A DNA stretch of 64,000 bases, taken from assembly GCA_013407085.1 (NCBI GenBank), contig JACCGJ010015025.1:43082-107081 (forward strand), read 5' to 3'. The position numbers and the translations under genes are program-made. Positions 1-11,600 of the stretch are shown here, piece after piece; the stretch's first letter is position 1, and the number at the start of each line of letters is the position of its first letter. This DNA comes from Atriophallophorus winterbourni (taxonomy: Eukaryota > Platyhelminthes > Trematoda > Plagiorchiida > Microphallidae). The notes beneath the pieces were generated by a model. That model saw nothing but the letters and a program-made list of their open reading frames with translations, was not told the DNA's origin and ran no database searches.

Positions 1-693
1 CGACCCCCTGAGAGCCGGACCATGATGTACTCGGTCCGACTCGGTTTGAGCCGGACTAGACTACAAATTTCGCGAGCTGCTTGATTAAATCCCTTTGTAT
101 AATCATGTTTTTGAATATACACGACAACTGAATTTGCAACTGACATCTGTTCTAGACCTAGACTTCACCTCTGAAGCCACGGCTGTTGAAGATGGTCAGT
201 ATCACCCTCCGCTAGTCGAAGCGACCACCTTGTTCTGCTCTTTTAAAACGTGTGCAACGCCAGTAGAATAGTAAAACAGACAAAACAAAATAGAAAAGTG
301 TATTATTATGGTTAGATGGAAAAAATGGTGGCTTTTGATGAACATAATTATGATTTCAGTGATCCGGTTCGCATCGCACAACCCAGACATATTCATCATG
401 ATCATCAAAGACAGCAATACACCGGTAGCACGTATCGAATGCTTAACTGCCATACAACCATGAAAAAGTAAAATCCTAAAAGATGGGGAAGCGCGGGGCT
501 TAAATTGTTACGGCTTCCATAGAAGAGTAAGCACAAAGAAACTGGGGAGAGTTGCCTACACTTCGAGAGGAGCATACATTCAAACAAGTTTGTGAACGAG
601 TAGAGCAACATCAGCACGACAGCTTCCTTGCGGCTTTCACTGGCATGCATCATAACAAGCTTTTCTCGTCACTCCGATTGACAACATACAAGG
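1..693. other. Unassigned sequence 3' of the RTE-like LINE
   Basis: No gene is supported here. The open frames on the minus strand are short, low in complexity and match no motif I recognise. The stretch lies immediately downstream of the LINE coding remnant in the LINE's own orientation, so part of it may be the LINE 3' untranslated region; no tail repeat could be defined. Confidence 0.35.
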
Positions 694-2572
694 TTAAGCA
701 AACACTCCAAGAATATGCTTAGTACAAGACCCCCACTGAACACGGTTTCGGGACATATCCTGAAACGTAACTACCCATTGCGATATCTGATCGCGGAGAC
801 ACCAGCCTGGAAGACGCGCTGCGCCTACTCTGGAAAGGTTACTAGTAAGGGTTTTTAACTGCTTATGCCATGTGACGGTTTGACCACCCCGAGATTTACG
901 CCCATCAGGATGTGGCGTTGCAAAAAGAATCTGTTTCGGAAGTCGGTGGTCCGGCATCCGTAAAACGTGACCCAACCAGCGTAACCTATGCAGGTTGATC
1001 TGCTTCTCTATATCGACATTACTACCCAACAACTTATTTCGGAGATCATCGGTGCGCATACGATTGTAACAGCTAACTCCTAGAATGCTGCGGAGACACC
1101 GGTTGTCAAATACTTGGAAACGCTAAATATGTGTAAGGTCCAGGTTTTGCACCCATATAGTAACACAGCCTGAACTGTCGCGTTATAGACTCTACCCTTG
1201 AGTAACAGAGATAGTCCTTTCTGACGCCAGAGGTGACCTAGGTTGCGGAATGCTACGGTCGCTTTAGAAATGCTTGCCGAGACCTCGTCATCTAACGATG
1301 CAGAATTGTTGATGCAACTACCGTGATACGTAAAACGATCTACAATTTCAAGAGCCTGATTGTCAAGTAATAAAGTGCTGTTCGATATGTCGATGTCCTG
1401 CAGCAGAACACTGTACTTAGAGGGTGCAAAACACATTCCAAATGCGGGCACAATACTAGATAGCTTGTTCAGTATCGCCTGTGCATCTGTGTACGAGTCG
1501 AAGAGCAGAACTATATCATCAGCATAATCCAAGTCAAGAAGCTTGACGCCTGGCATTATGTGAACTCCGAAAGCTGAAGAATCATCGTTACACAACTCCA
1601 TAATTGCATCAATTACAAAATTGAACAAAACAGAGAAATCGGGCATTCTTGTCGGACGCCACTTGTGGTGTGGAATTTGGGAGAGACTTCGTTGTAAACC
1701 CTTACGCATCCGGATGTTCGAGCATAATGTGCACGTAGTATGTTGACATACATTTGCGGAACGCCTTTGCACAGCAAGGTGTTAAACAGGACATTTCGAT
1801 CGACAGAATCAAAAGCTCCTTTGAGGTCTAAAAAGATGGCTATTGTCGGCTGTCGATAAGTGTGCCACGGTTCTAAGATCTGTCGAAGAGTAAAAATGTG
1901 ATCGACACAGCCTCTGCCAGGCCGGAAGCCAGCTTGCTGCTCTGGGATCTGTGATTCCCTATACGATGTTAATCTTCGAAGACATATGGGCGCTAATAAT
2001 CTCGTAATGATGGGAGTGAGACGTATCCCACGATGATTAGATCATGAGCTCCGCACACCTTTTTTAAATATAGGTATGATAACCGATTCGCCCAAACTCG
2101 GAGGGACGGATTCTGATAACCACACTTCACGGAAGAGATCGCCTAGTGTGATGATTAGGACTTGGCCACCTTTGAACAAGACAGGTGGTATGTCATCGGG
2201 GCCAGAAGCTTTGAATCGTTTCATGGATTCGATACATTCTTTAATTTCTAAATCATAATGGGGATCTACGCTAACAGGCCAAGGATCACACTGCTTCAAA
2301 TGAGGGAAAGATTCTGTTGCAGGCGACCAGCTGAATTGTTCTTCAAAATGTTCGGCCCAACGTGAGAGGCGGCAATTCGTATTAGTGATAAGAGTACCGT
2401 CTATTTCAGCGATAGTCTCACTCACTCCTTTTTTCGTAGACCCAGTCGATCGAATAAGTTGGAAGAGTTTTCGCACGTTACCCGCATTATTTGCTATTTC
2501 CATTTCTTCGACCTTATTTAGCCACCACCTTTCTCTGTCTAGTCTTAAGCTCCGTTTAAGTTCATTCCTCAC
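694..2572 (-). pseudogene. LINE reverse transcriptase and C-terminal region, broken
   Basis: Open segments 2,042-2,572, 1,080-1,772 and 694-1,059 plus the short frame between 1,780 and 2,040 carry the RT order: FKASGPDDIPPVLFKGG, VIIPIFKKG, then QQAGFRPGRGCVDHIF, LDLKGAFDSVD, a SGVRQECP box and LDYADDIVLLFDS. The end holds RVYNATVQAVLLYGCKTW and the WLGHVLRMPD box common in RTE-like LINEs. Several frameshifts and stops interrupt it. It is on the strand opposite to the micro-exon gene and diverges from it. Confidence 0.85.
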
Positions 2573-2576
2573 GTGT

Positions 2577-3928
2577 CTACGCTCTGTGTTGTGTCCAGGA
2601 CCATGAGGTATTTGGCGTCGGGTGAAGAATTTCTATAGAGCCTTGTGAAATCCAGTGGGACTTTTGGGTTGGTTGTATAGTCTCAAAGGATGTTATTGCA
2701 GCGGCTCGCATAATCCCTGCTATTTTGTTCCACCTTTCATCAGCAGTTGCACATTGAGCAACTGGGAGTGAGTTACTCAAGGTGGTCCTATAAATGTCTT
2801 GAACTGCAGGCAGAGAGAATTTTCCGACCGCAATGCGTTTCCTATTCGAAGGCTTCGTACCGGAGAAATTTAACGAGAACCTACATCGCACAAGAGCATG
2901 ATCTGAATCTATGCAGGTATTCCAAAAGGAGCGGCAGTCCTCAATGCAACCTCTCCAGCGAGCACTTATGGCGATATGGTCGATTTGGGCCGAAGGTTGG
3001 CTTCTATCCGGCGAGCGCCATGTGGTAATTTGACATCTTTTATGGCGAAAGGAAGTGCTGCTAATGAATAATCGAGATTGTGCACAGAATTGTATAAACC
3101 GTTCGCCATTATCTGTGCGTTGGCTTTGAAGACCAAACATGCCACCTAATTCTGATTCAGATGTATCTAAGCGACCTAATCTGGCATTCATATCTCCCGC
3201 TAAGACAACAATATCGGAGCTTCAAGCACGTCGCAAAAGAGCATAAAGATCGTCGTAGAGGCGATATTCTCGTCGTCGGAATTTGTGTTAGTCGGAGCGT
3301 AAGTTGGTACAATAAACAAGCATCTTTGATTAGGAGATTTTGAGTTTGGTCTAATAATAGTGGCTAGTCTAACTGCGCACATCCTGCTATTCCAAGGAAT
3401 CCAATCGATTAGACAGGATTCGGCACGTGAAATCAGCACTATACCATCACCCACCTGTCCTGAGATGGCAGCTACAGAATCACCAGAGCGGCACAATAAG
3501 TAGTGAGTTGAAAGGTTTGGGGCAGTAAGTTCAGTGATTTTAGACGGATCATATAAGCGCGTTTCCGATAAACAGCAAACATCAATAGTTAGACTATCTA
3601 AGGTAAGAGCCAGTGCAGCTTGCTGGCCTATTTGTCTGAGAGTTCTGACATTCATGGCACCGATGTGAGCTGAAGCCCGTGGTTTCAGAAAGTGGTTTGT
3701 TCCAACATGTTCAGCGCGGTCTTTTCTAAAGCTGGGATTGACAGAGGGAGAGTTGTTAAAAATGGATGGGGGAGGGGAAGGGTCAGAATCAGTTTGAAGA
3801 GTAGGGTCAGCAGTAGCTTGTTTTCGCTTACCCGCCCTGCTGTATGCAGCAGGTAAGGCGACCCTGTTTATCGTGCGCGACGGCCTTTGCACTATGGAGT
3901 TAAGTTTCGTATTAATAGTCATGGTCAT
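2577..3928 (-). pseudogene. LINE endonuclease region, broken
   Basis: Two open segments (3,200-3,928 and 2,577-3,191) together form the endonuclease half of the RTE-like element. A serine/proline-rich leader of about 90 residues precedes the domain. The first segment holds the SETR catalytic motif and a VPTYAPTN motif; the second opens with GDMNARLG and contains ITTWRSPDRS and the QIDHIAIS box, then SDHALV. A frameshift plus an in-frame TGA near 3,220 separates them. In life the enzyme would nick target DNA to prime reverse transcription; this copy cannot make it whole. Confidence 0.82.
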
Positions 3929-4250
3929 GGTTGTATGCGGGCTGGGATACTGCTAGGTCGTTCATGCCTAGATAGAAGAACAATTAGGGTTCTCGACCAA
4001 AACCTTTGGCTTAAAAGCCTGACCCACAAGACAGCGGGTTAGGTTGAGACCGTGTTCGTCTGACCTCTATCCATTGACCTTCCTGGTATATGTGACTCTG
4101 AAGGTGCTCGGAGAGCACCACCCAGCATAGCTCAATGGGTCATATAGGTGCACAAACCATCGCACCAGGTTAAGGGCCAGTCTCAGCGCGATGGATCCAG
4201 ACGTATTACATCATCAACAAGATAAATTTCAATTCTAACTATGCCCCGAA
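3929..4250. other. Probable LINE 5' leader and flank
   Basis: Sequence just upstream of the LINE start on the minus strand. It is more GC-rich than the DNA that follows from about 4,250, so it probably still belongs to the element. No ORF or terminal repeat could be defined. Confidence 0.35.
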
Positions 4251-5517
4251 ACATAATAGCAAGGAACCACACTCCAGATTTCGCAGTCGAATGAGCTATT
4301 TACAAGGTCGGATGAACAGAATTGACCTGCGCAATCTATTTTGAATTGCGGAATCAAGTCACAACTCACATCCGTGTGAATCTACAATATCACCAGCGTC
4401 AGCTAGTAATACGAATGCAGCGAAATCCCAAACTGCTTTATCGAACTGTTAACATACATATACACATATATACATATGGATATATATACTTATATGAATA
4501 TTCTATGGTGTTATACATATACAAGCTCTTTCATACAATAATTTCTTGAATCTTAAATCTTGAAAGTACATAATCGCTTTTAAATTAATAAGAAAGGCTC
4601 TAAGGACATGATTGCCAATTCGATATGATTTGTAATTCGATTTCGTGTAAACGGGTTCAATTCAAGTCTTCGGCAGGATAGGCAACTTTAGCCATCCTTG
4701 ACGAATCGTATATAGCTCGATTGAGTTTGACGTTGTCAATGTCCTTATGTTTTCCAGGATATTTTCGTTACAAAGTTTTACTTGCAATCCCTCACAAACC
4801 GTAATCGTTGTGTGTTTACGATTGTCGTCCCGAGAAAATTTGTTTGCATCCTGCTCTTTTGTTTTAGTTTGGAAAGTATAACATCTCGCTACTATAAATA
4901 AACTGTGGAAACTCTATGTTCACAACGGAATATAGAAGTGATATTTTACTTCGCGAGATTGAATTTGTGAACGAATGTAATTGTGCTTCATATAAAAATC
5001 TTTTACGCTACGAGGATTTAATAAACAAACATCTACATGATAGTAAAGTAACAGCGTGGTCGATGCTTTCCAATATTGGAAGTATATAATATTTTTCAAA
5101 TTAATAAGAAAAGCTCTACAGTTATTCATGGAACTTAAGGTTCCTATAATAGACTAGCTTAAAAGCGAAGCCTTCAATTTTTCTCTTTAGAGCTCATTTT
5201 CTCTAGCGCTGCGTTTCTTTAAGGTGGTGTACATTGGTGAAGTAAATAATGAAGTTTTGTCAAACAATTTTTCTTTAATTTTCGCTACTGGTTATATGAT
5301 ACAGACATTAAATATTATTTTTACGACAAAGTTTTAATGCAAAACAAAGCATACTGAGAAACGTATTTGCACAGTGTACTTTACCGTGTTTAAATGGTGC
5401 ACACGTAAATGGTTGAAAACAAAATTTTCACATCCATATATGGTCATGCACCCGCATACCAACGCACCGTTTTTCATTATTTTCCACATATTCTACAATT
5501 CAAGGTCAACTGAACAG
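4251..5517. other. AT-rich upstream region of the micro-exon gene
   Basis: No coding exon is supported. A TATAC/ATAC-rich simple stretch lies at about 4,445-4,500. A short phrase (aattaataagaaa-ggctct) recurs about 500 bp apart near 4,585 and 5,100, suggesting an old local duplication. The region probably holds the proximal regulatory sequence of the gene that starts at 5,578. Confidence 0.4.
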
Positions 5518-5524
5518 TATAAAA
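5518..5524 (+). promoter_or_regulatory. TATA box of the micro-exon gene
   Basis: TATAAAA lies 60 bp upstream of the ATG of the signal-peptide exon. A start site about 30 bp downstream (near 5,548) would leave a 5' leader of roughly 30 nt. The motif and spacing are seen; promoter function is inferred. Confidence 0.55.
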
Positions 5525-5577
5525 CCAGTGATAAAATCACTCTACATTACAATTACCATCGCAATATTGAATTGAGC

Positions 5578-5626
5578 ATGCTTAAACTCAACATTGTATC
5601 CGTGTTGTGTGCCGTAATAATTGTCG
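5578..5626 (+). CDS. MEG exon 1, signal peptide
   Basis: 49 nt of coding sequence from ATG to a GTGAGT donor. It encodes MLKLNIVSVLCAVIIV plus the first base of a codon, a classic hydrophobic secretion signal with a basic residue at position 3. It leaves phase 1. It occurs once, outside the tandem units, so all repeat units must be read from this single start. Confidence 0.85.
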
Positions 5627-8534
5627 GTGAGTGCTATAAATTTCTAAAAAAATTGTGACTAGAAACCTTTTTATAATAACGTTATTTTCATTTTTGCGTT
5701 TCTTACAGTCAGTGGAGCAGAAATAACGTATGTTCAACTTCAATGAATGTTCATTACCATTAAATTTCTGTGCTTTTTATTAATTGCAAATCCGATTGGG
5801 TCGATCTAACTAGAATGAGAATCCGCTAGAAAACATTTCGGTTTCAGTTTGGTGATTTGCCGAAAATTTAAATATGATTTCAAAATTCATATTGTTGGCC
5901 TCATTCGGTCGATGTCGACCATGGATGTACATCACAATCGCATGAATTTCCATGTTTTACAGCTTTTTGAATGACTAAGCATTCTGATTCGGTAGGAACA
6001 ATCTCTCCCGCAGCGGATGCAACGATGGTCAGAACTCGGTTATAGGGTGTCAGTTGCACGCTGGCGGCGTGATCTGCGTTCAGCAGCCAAGAACTGTATC
6101 TGATCCTCCCCAGCTTGCAGATTCATAATACTAAGATATTCATCAAAGCATTCAGTAAGACGTTTTCATGTTTTTATGTTTAAACAGAATCTCAGAGTAT
6201 GAAATTTAGCCAGATTTCAATGAGGAATTTTACATAGCGTAGGATACTCAAAAACGATTGTCAAACATGTATATGTAGCACGACCAATGTTGGTTATATA
6301 TGGAAACTGTGAATGCTACATATGTTTGATCAGGTTTGTTTTGTGTGCATCATGTTAATAAATAAAGATATATAAGATAAAGCTTTATCGATAGAATGAG
6401 CACTTGTTCTGATAAATCGGAAAAAATTGTGAAGAGCAAAATTGTTAAACTACTGCAAATAAACGTTTTTCATGATGCCTTATATATTGTGACTATTTGT
6501 TTCGGATATATTACACTATAAGCGATATGCATACATCGTCATTCATGGTATTATAATTTGCTGTAGACTAATTAACACCTTGTTTGATTGATAAAATTGC
6601 TAATTTTTCATTTCGTTCGATTTGGCAAAAAGATTAATGGAATTTGAATATATATCCTCTCAGTTCTACCGAAACACATCGACCATTGACAGTACAAGAT
6701 GCGTGAGTATCCTCAAATTTAGCGTATATCTGACTTCATATTCATCAACTAATTACGTTCAAATGTTTTTTTCACAGATTTGATCTACGTAAAGAGTTGT
6801 ATGTCCTGTTATCTGTTTTAACGAAATTAATTGAGATACATTTAAATTCTTCAACAGTGCTGAAATTATACTCTCAATGATATTCATAATAATGTTCATA
6901 ATATTCATAATTCTGATTTCCCTTGAGTATCAAATCCGAAGCTGCTATTATCCGTTCTATCAACGCCATCGCGCGTTTACTGTGAATAGATAAATGTATA
7001 ACATGCATGATTTTTGATATCGAATTGTTAAAGTCTTCATATGTTGTGGTGCTCACATCTCCTTTGTTCAAACAATACCGGTTTCTGGTTGATTGCTATT
7101 GCCAGGTGTAGACAGTAAGATCAGCTTTACTGAGTCTTGGCATAGTGGTATAGTTATAGTCATGTAGCTGTTGAATCATATTTTTCAAAGTAAACTTATA
7201 TAAACCTTTCAACTTTCATTGATGTACACCTAATTATTTCCAGTATTACACTTCAACACAATCAGTGAGTCTTCTGCAAATTAATTTTCGTTTAAATGTC
7301 TTTTGTCTCCATGGAGTTAGTTCGATATATATTTCTTTCCAATATTGGGAGCGAGAGTTCCATGATAGTTTAATATATAGTTATTTATATTGACCGATAG
7401 TCAACATTATTTGACAAAAAAATGAGCAACAATTTTAACGTGACAATAGCATATAGAATCTCAATATTCCCCAATTTAATTCAGTATATTCAATAACAAG
7501 AGATATTCGGCATCCGTTGCCTTGTCATAAGCATATATAAATCTTTCGAGGCTTACATTATTTCGGGTGTGGAGAGATATTCAACTTAAAGCCAGGCAAC
7601 ACAATTATTTCGCCGGGCGAATAAAAACAAAACTTAGATTCATCATTTTGCAAAATCCTAATGAGTACCTTCGATTTGAACAAACGAACGCCAATATGAT
7701 TTTGTAATATGGCATATGAATCAAATTCATGATTTCGAATTAGTACAATTCCAGATTGCAAACTAATTTAGCCAACGAATTCATACACAATGATAAACGA
7801 ATTTAAAGCGCAGTTTATGGAGTAGCATGTAATGAGAAAACATTGTAGACGTGAACAAAATTAATTATTGAGCTTTATATGGCTATTGGTGAGTGGTAAC
7901 GAGAAAGTTAAAATGTTGTGAATGAGAATTACAATTGTAATGAATGAAAAGATACGTTTTCACTTTGATAAATCTGAAGTGTTTAGAATGCTGCACTTTT
8001 TTAACAAAAGGATTATTCGTTTTCTACAACAAACATAACAAATCGGAATTATCGACATGCTGGACCGAAAAAAATTCGCTGAAATAAATATTGAAATGAA
8101 ATTTCCCTTAGATGAGGCTTTAACAAATTTTTGTAATGAAGTCATCTATATTTTCGAATGCTTAGTTACAAAAGCCTCGTATCATATTCTTACATCTTAA
8201 TTGCAGCCTTATCATATGGAGTGATGTGTGAGTTGTAACAATGGACTTGGAGCAAAATAGCCTCTGAATTTTCATATATTTTCTACATCATCATTTGATA
8301 GAATAGTGCATTGTTCTGGAACATATTATTTTAATACCAAATGTACTAAACAAAATGGGTAGCATGAATAAATAAATTATTATTTTCGATTCGAAGACTA
8401 TGTTACACTGAACAATAAATCCACCAATAGTATGATAAATATTATAATGAATTGACATAATATTTCGATTTTCCGATAATAATGATAATATTAATAATAA
8501 TAATAATAATATTAATAATAATAATAATATTAAT

Positions 8535-8569
<35 letters not shown>

Positions 8570-8618
8570 TAATAATAACAATAATAATAATAATAATAAT
8601 AATAATGATAATAATAAC

Positions 8619-8656
<38 letters not shown>

Positions 8657-11600
8657 TAATCATAATAATCATGATAATAATATTAATAATATTAATAATA
8701 ATACCTCATTGATTTGAGTGCAATTAGAGACACATCGCTCTTATTTCGTGGACATCTTGTAATCAAAGATCTAGAGATAAATGCTTTGCAATACGATTCT
8801 CTTTCCTAGATTAAATTGAAGTAAAATAATTCTTGATAGTTTCGCCTCTCATCTGATTTAAATGTTAGTACGTGAACGATTTATTTGGTATTTTCAAAAG
8901 TTTGTATTTTCATGTTTTACCAGATATGTTAAATTTAGAATCACTAATCGAACTCAGTTTATGTTGTGATCATGTAACGTTTATTTTTTCGTAAATAATC
9001 ATGTTTGAACCAATTTCTTTTTCACTTTTGATTCCCAATAACCACTTAAAAAGCAATTTTACAATATTTCTCTAATCTGTTACCAGGAGAGCGTTGGCGT
9101 ATAAATTGTAAGTCATTATCAACTCTGTCATCATAGTCTGTAGATAATTTCGTACCCTCTCATGAATACCAAGTTTTGTTTTCCGAAATCATCCGGTAAC
9201 ATACTGTATTGTTACTATAAATGTTTAATTGAGGCATACTAATTAAAATTTATTGGCATTTCTCTACAAAACTGCTATAATTAAACTTTTCCCGTTCAAT
9301 TCACAGTAAGAGGGATCCAGATTTGTGAGTTATTATTTCAACTCTCATATTGTACTTGTCAATATTGACTTGGTATCAAGTGACTCATTTGTGCTTACCT
9401 GATTGTACCGTAATTTCACCCAATATTCACACGAATCTGGGTAAAACTAATCTGCTCATTAAGTACATATATTCAAAAAACATATTTTCCAGCAGTAATT
9501 AAATTAAGACAGGCTTATCGATATAAGCATTTCAGCGATGTATTTACAACGTACGCTCCTATGTTATTATTAAGATCGAATGGTATAACGTGAAGATATC
9601 ACCAAGCATTGAGCTAATAAATATGTGCTCACTCAAATACCGAGTTGCCATGTCATATGTAAGAGAGTAGACAATCAAAAATTCATTCACGAAATCATAC
9701 TGCAACCAGCGCAATAATAACCTCTGTTCAATTGAATTCGAATTCGGATGCCGCCAGATTCGACATTTCCGTAACTTGAAATGTATATTTGAAATTTTAA
9801 AGTTAGATACCTTGAATCAAATGCTACTCACAGAATGAATAATAATTAATTCTACCGCAACTGTAGAAAGTTGAGAATAAATTTACACCAAATAAAATAA
9901 TTTTACTTTTTTGTTTTTCGATTTTAGTTTAATTGCGGAAAACTCGACGTGAGTTTTATTTAGTGAAATTCAATCATAGAGAAATGTTCTAATATCATGA
10001 GTTTACATTAGTTTTCTGATCAGCAGTTCACATTTTGCTTAAATATAGATAGATGATTGAGTTCAAGTAAATATCTTAGTGTACAGCCGGAGCAAATATG
10101 ACAATTTGTTCCGGAATAGGATTTCGTGAGATTCAAAGTAGATCTGTTTGCTATTTACACTCTTATTCCGAAACCTAGTAGTGTTTTCTTGATTTATAAT
10201 GCTATTTCGCAAATAATGTGTTATAAATTATTTCATTTTACAGAATAACCGACCTCTATAAACGGTAACTATACTATTCACTATTTTAAAATAAGCTACA
10301 ACTTTCTGGATTTTACATTTTCTGGATGTTACATTTCAGATTTTTTCAAAGCATATCCTCGTAAGTATACAAAATTTCCTGTCATATTACAATAGAAAAT
10401 AATGTGACAACTTCTGATATATTTGTCCACACTGTTACTCATAACACAGCGAAGAAGAAAATTTGGTTTTGTGAGTTTCCTATTTGCAGATATTCAAATT
10501 AATTGATAATATAAGTTTATAACTGATCATAAAAATATGTAATATATTTGAAGTGGAACACAAATCTACAAATAATTGTAGATTTGAAAACGAAATTAAA
10601 ACCAATTCCTCGTTATTTAGTTGTTGAAGTATTTCAACTATATTTTTCAGAATGGTAATGCTGCAAGAACTGTGAGTATTTTATTTCATCCATCCATATT
10701 TATGTTTCAAGCGATAAATATTAACGGTACATGTTATATATAGCAAAAATGTAATAATCTTTGACGCGATTATCTCAAATCTTCACGCAAAACAAATATG
10801 AAGCGAACATCTTTAAAAAGTATCAGAAATGTATCGTGAAATTCTTACAACCATTATACATTATGACCACCGGCACAACGCGTGTGGGCATAAGTAATTG
10901 AATTTTTTTCGTGCCAACCTTATCCAACAGTTGGTTAAAGTTTGAAACTATTTATAATCTGTATTCCCAGCATGGATTCCGAAGTGAAAAAGTGAGTTCA
11001 CGTCGATTCAAAAACGGCCAATCTATAATTCAGACTCTACTTTCTACAACATATTTTAATAAGCAGTGTAAAGAAAACATTTTTGTTAAGCATTATTCGG
11101 GACTATATGGAGGTATTTGCGAAACATTATAATTCTGTCCGTTAGATAAAATCTTATTTAGACGAAGCAATCACGGCAACATGCTTATCATTACCATGCG
11201 CTTCTTCAAAAAATTACAAATGGTGGTTAACTACGTAAATTCTCACTAACTAGTACGATTATGCCTGACGTTACTGTGGAATTGTATGACAATCGATATA
11301 ACTTTCCTACTTTAATCTCAAGGATTACAGAATTTAAGGATATATGTTTAAACAGTCGAGGTTTACAACAGCACAGGATTACGTTATGGATGAAAATGTG
11401 AAAAATATAATAGCATAAAAGGGATAGAGGATATAAAATATAAGGCTCACGAATGATGTTCTTTAGTATGTGTAAGTCCAATTTCACGTTAAACACCGCG
11501 AATGAAGGAGCGTCTACCACATATTTTGATAGGGAATTCCAAAGAAATATAGCACGTATGACAAAAAATGGCGCTGACAATTATTACTGGAATTTGGGAC

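Larger units (their letters stand above)
694..3928 (-). mobile_element. Decayed RTE-like non-LTR retrotransposon (LINE)
   Basis: On the minus strand the frames read in order: an apurinic-type endonuclease domain, a reverse transcriptase domain and a C-terminal segment. Landmarks are MNVRTLRQIG and CCLSETRL near 3,560-3,660, LAGDMNARLGRL near 3,190, IDHIAIS near 2,970, LDLKGAFDSVDR near 1,810, LDYADDIVLLFDS near 1,500-1,540 and LHRLRWLGHVLRMPD near 960-1,000. The last two are typical of RTE and related LINEs. The frame is broken at least at about 3,220 (frameshift and TGA), 2,575, 2,040, 1,660 and 1,070, so the copy is dead although the YADD catalytic box survives. The subfamily (for example the RTE-type SR2 of schistosomes) is inferred. 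Confidence 0.88.

Noticed and set aside
7868..7885. gctattg/gtgagt as a microexon
   Set aside because: The distance to the nearest AG is 16 nt in units 1-2 and 6 nt in unit 3, so length and phase are not kept.
8291..8712. Open frames of poly-isoleucine or poly-leucine on both strands
   Set aside because: They are translations of the (AAT)n microsatellite and have no coding support.
10493..10520. Possible microexon after tttgcag at 10,492 (unit 3 copy at 37,464-37,484 is 21 nt with gtacgt)
   Set aside because: In phase 2 it contains TAA in all units, and units 1-2 lack the donor GT.
11448..11474. 27-nt AG/GT candidate (ataag/gtaagt)
   Set aside because: It has an in-phase TAG and lies inside a minus-strand LINE fragment.
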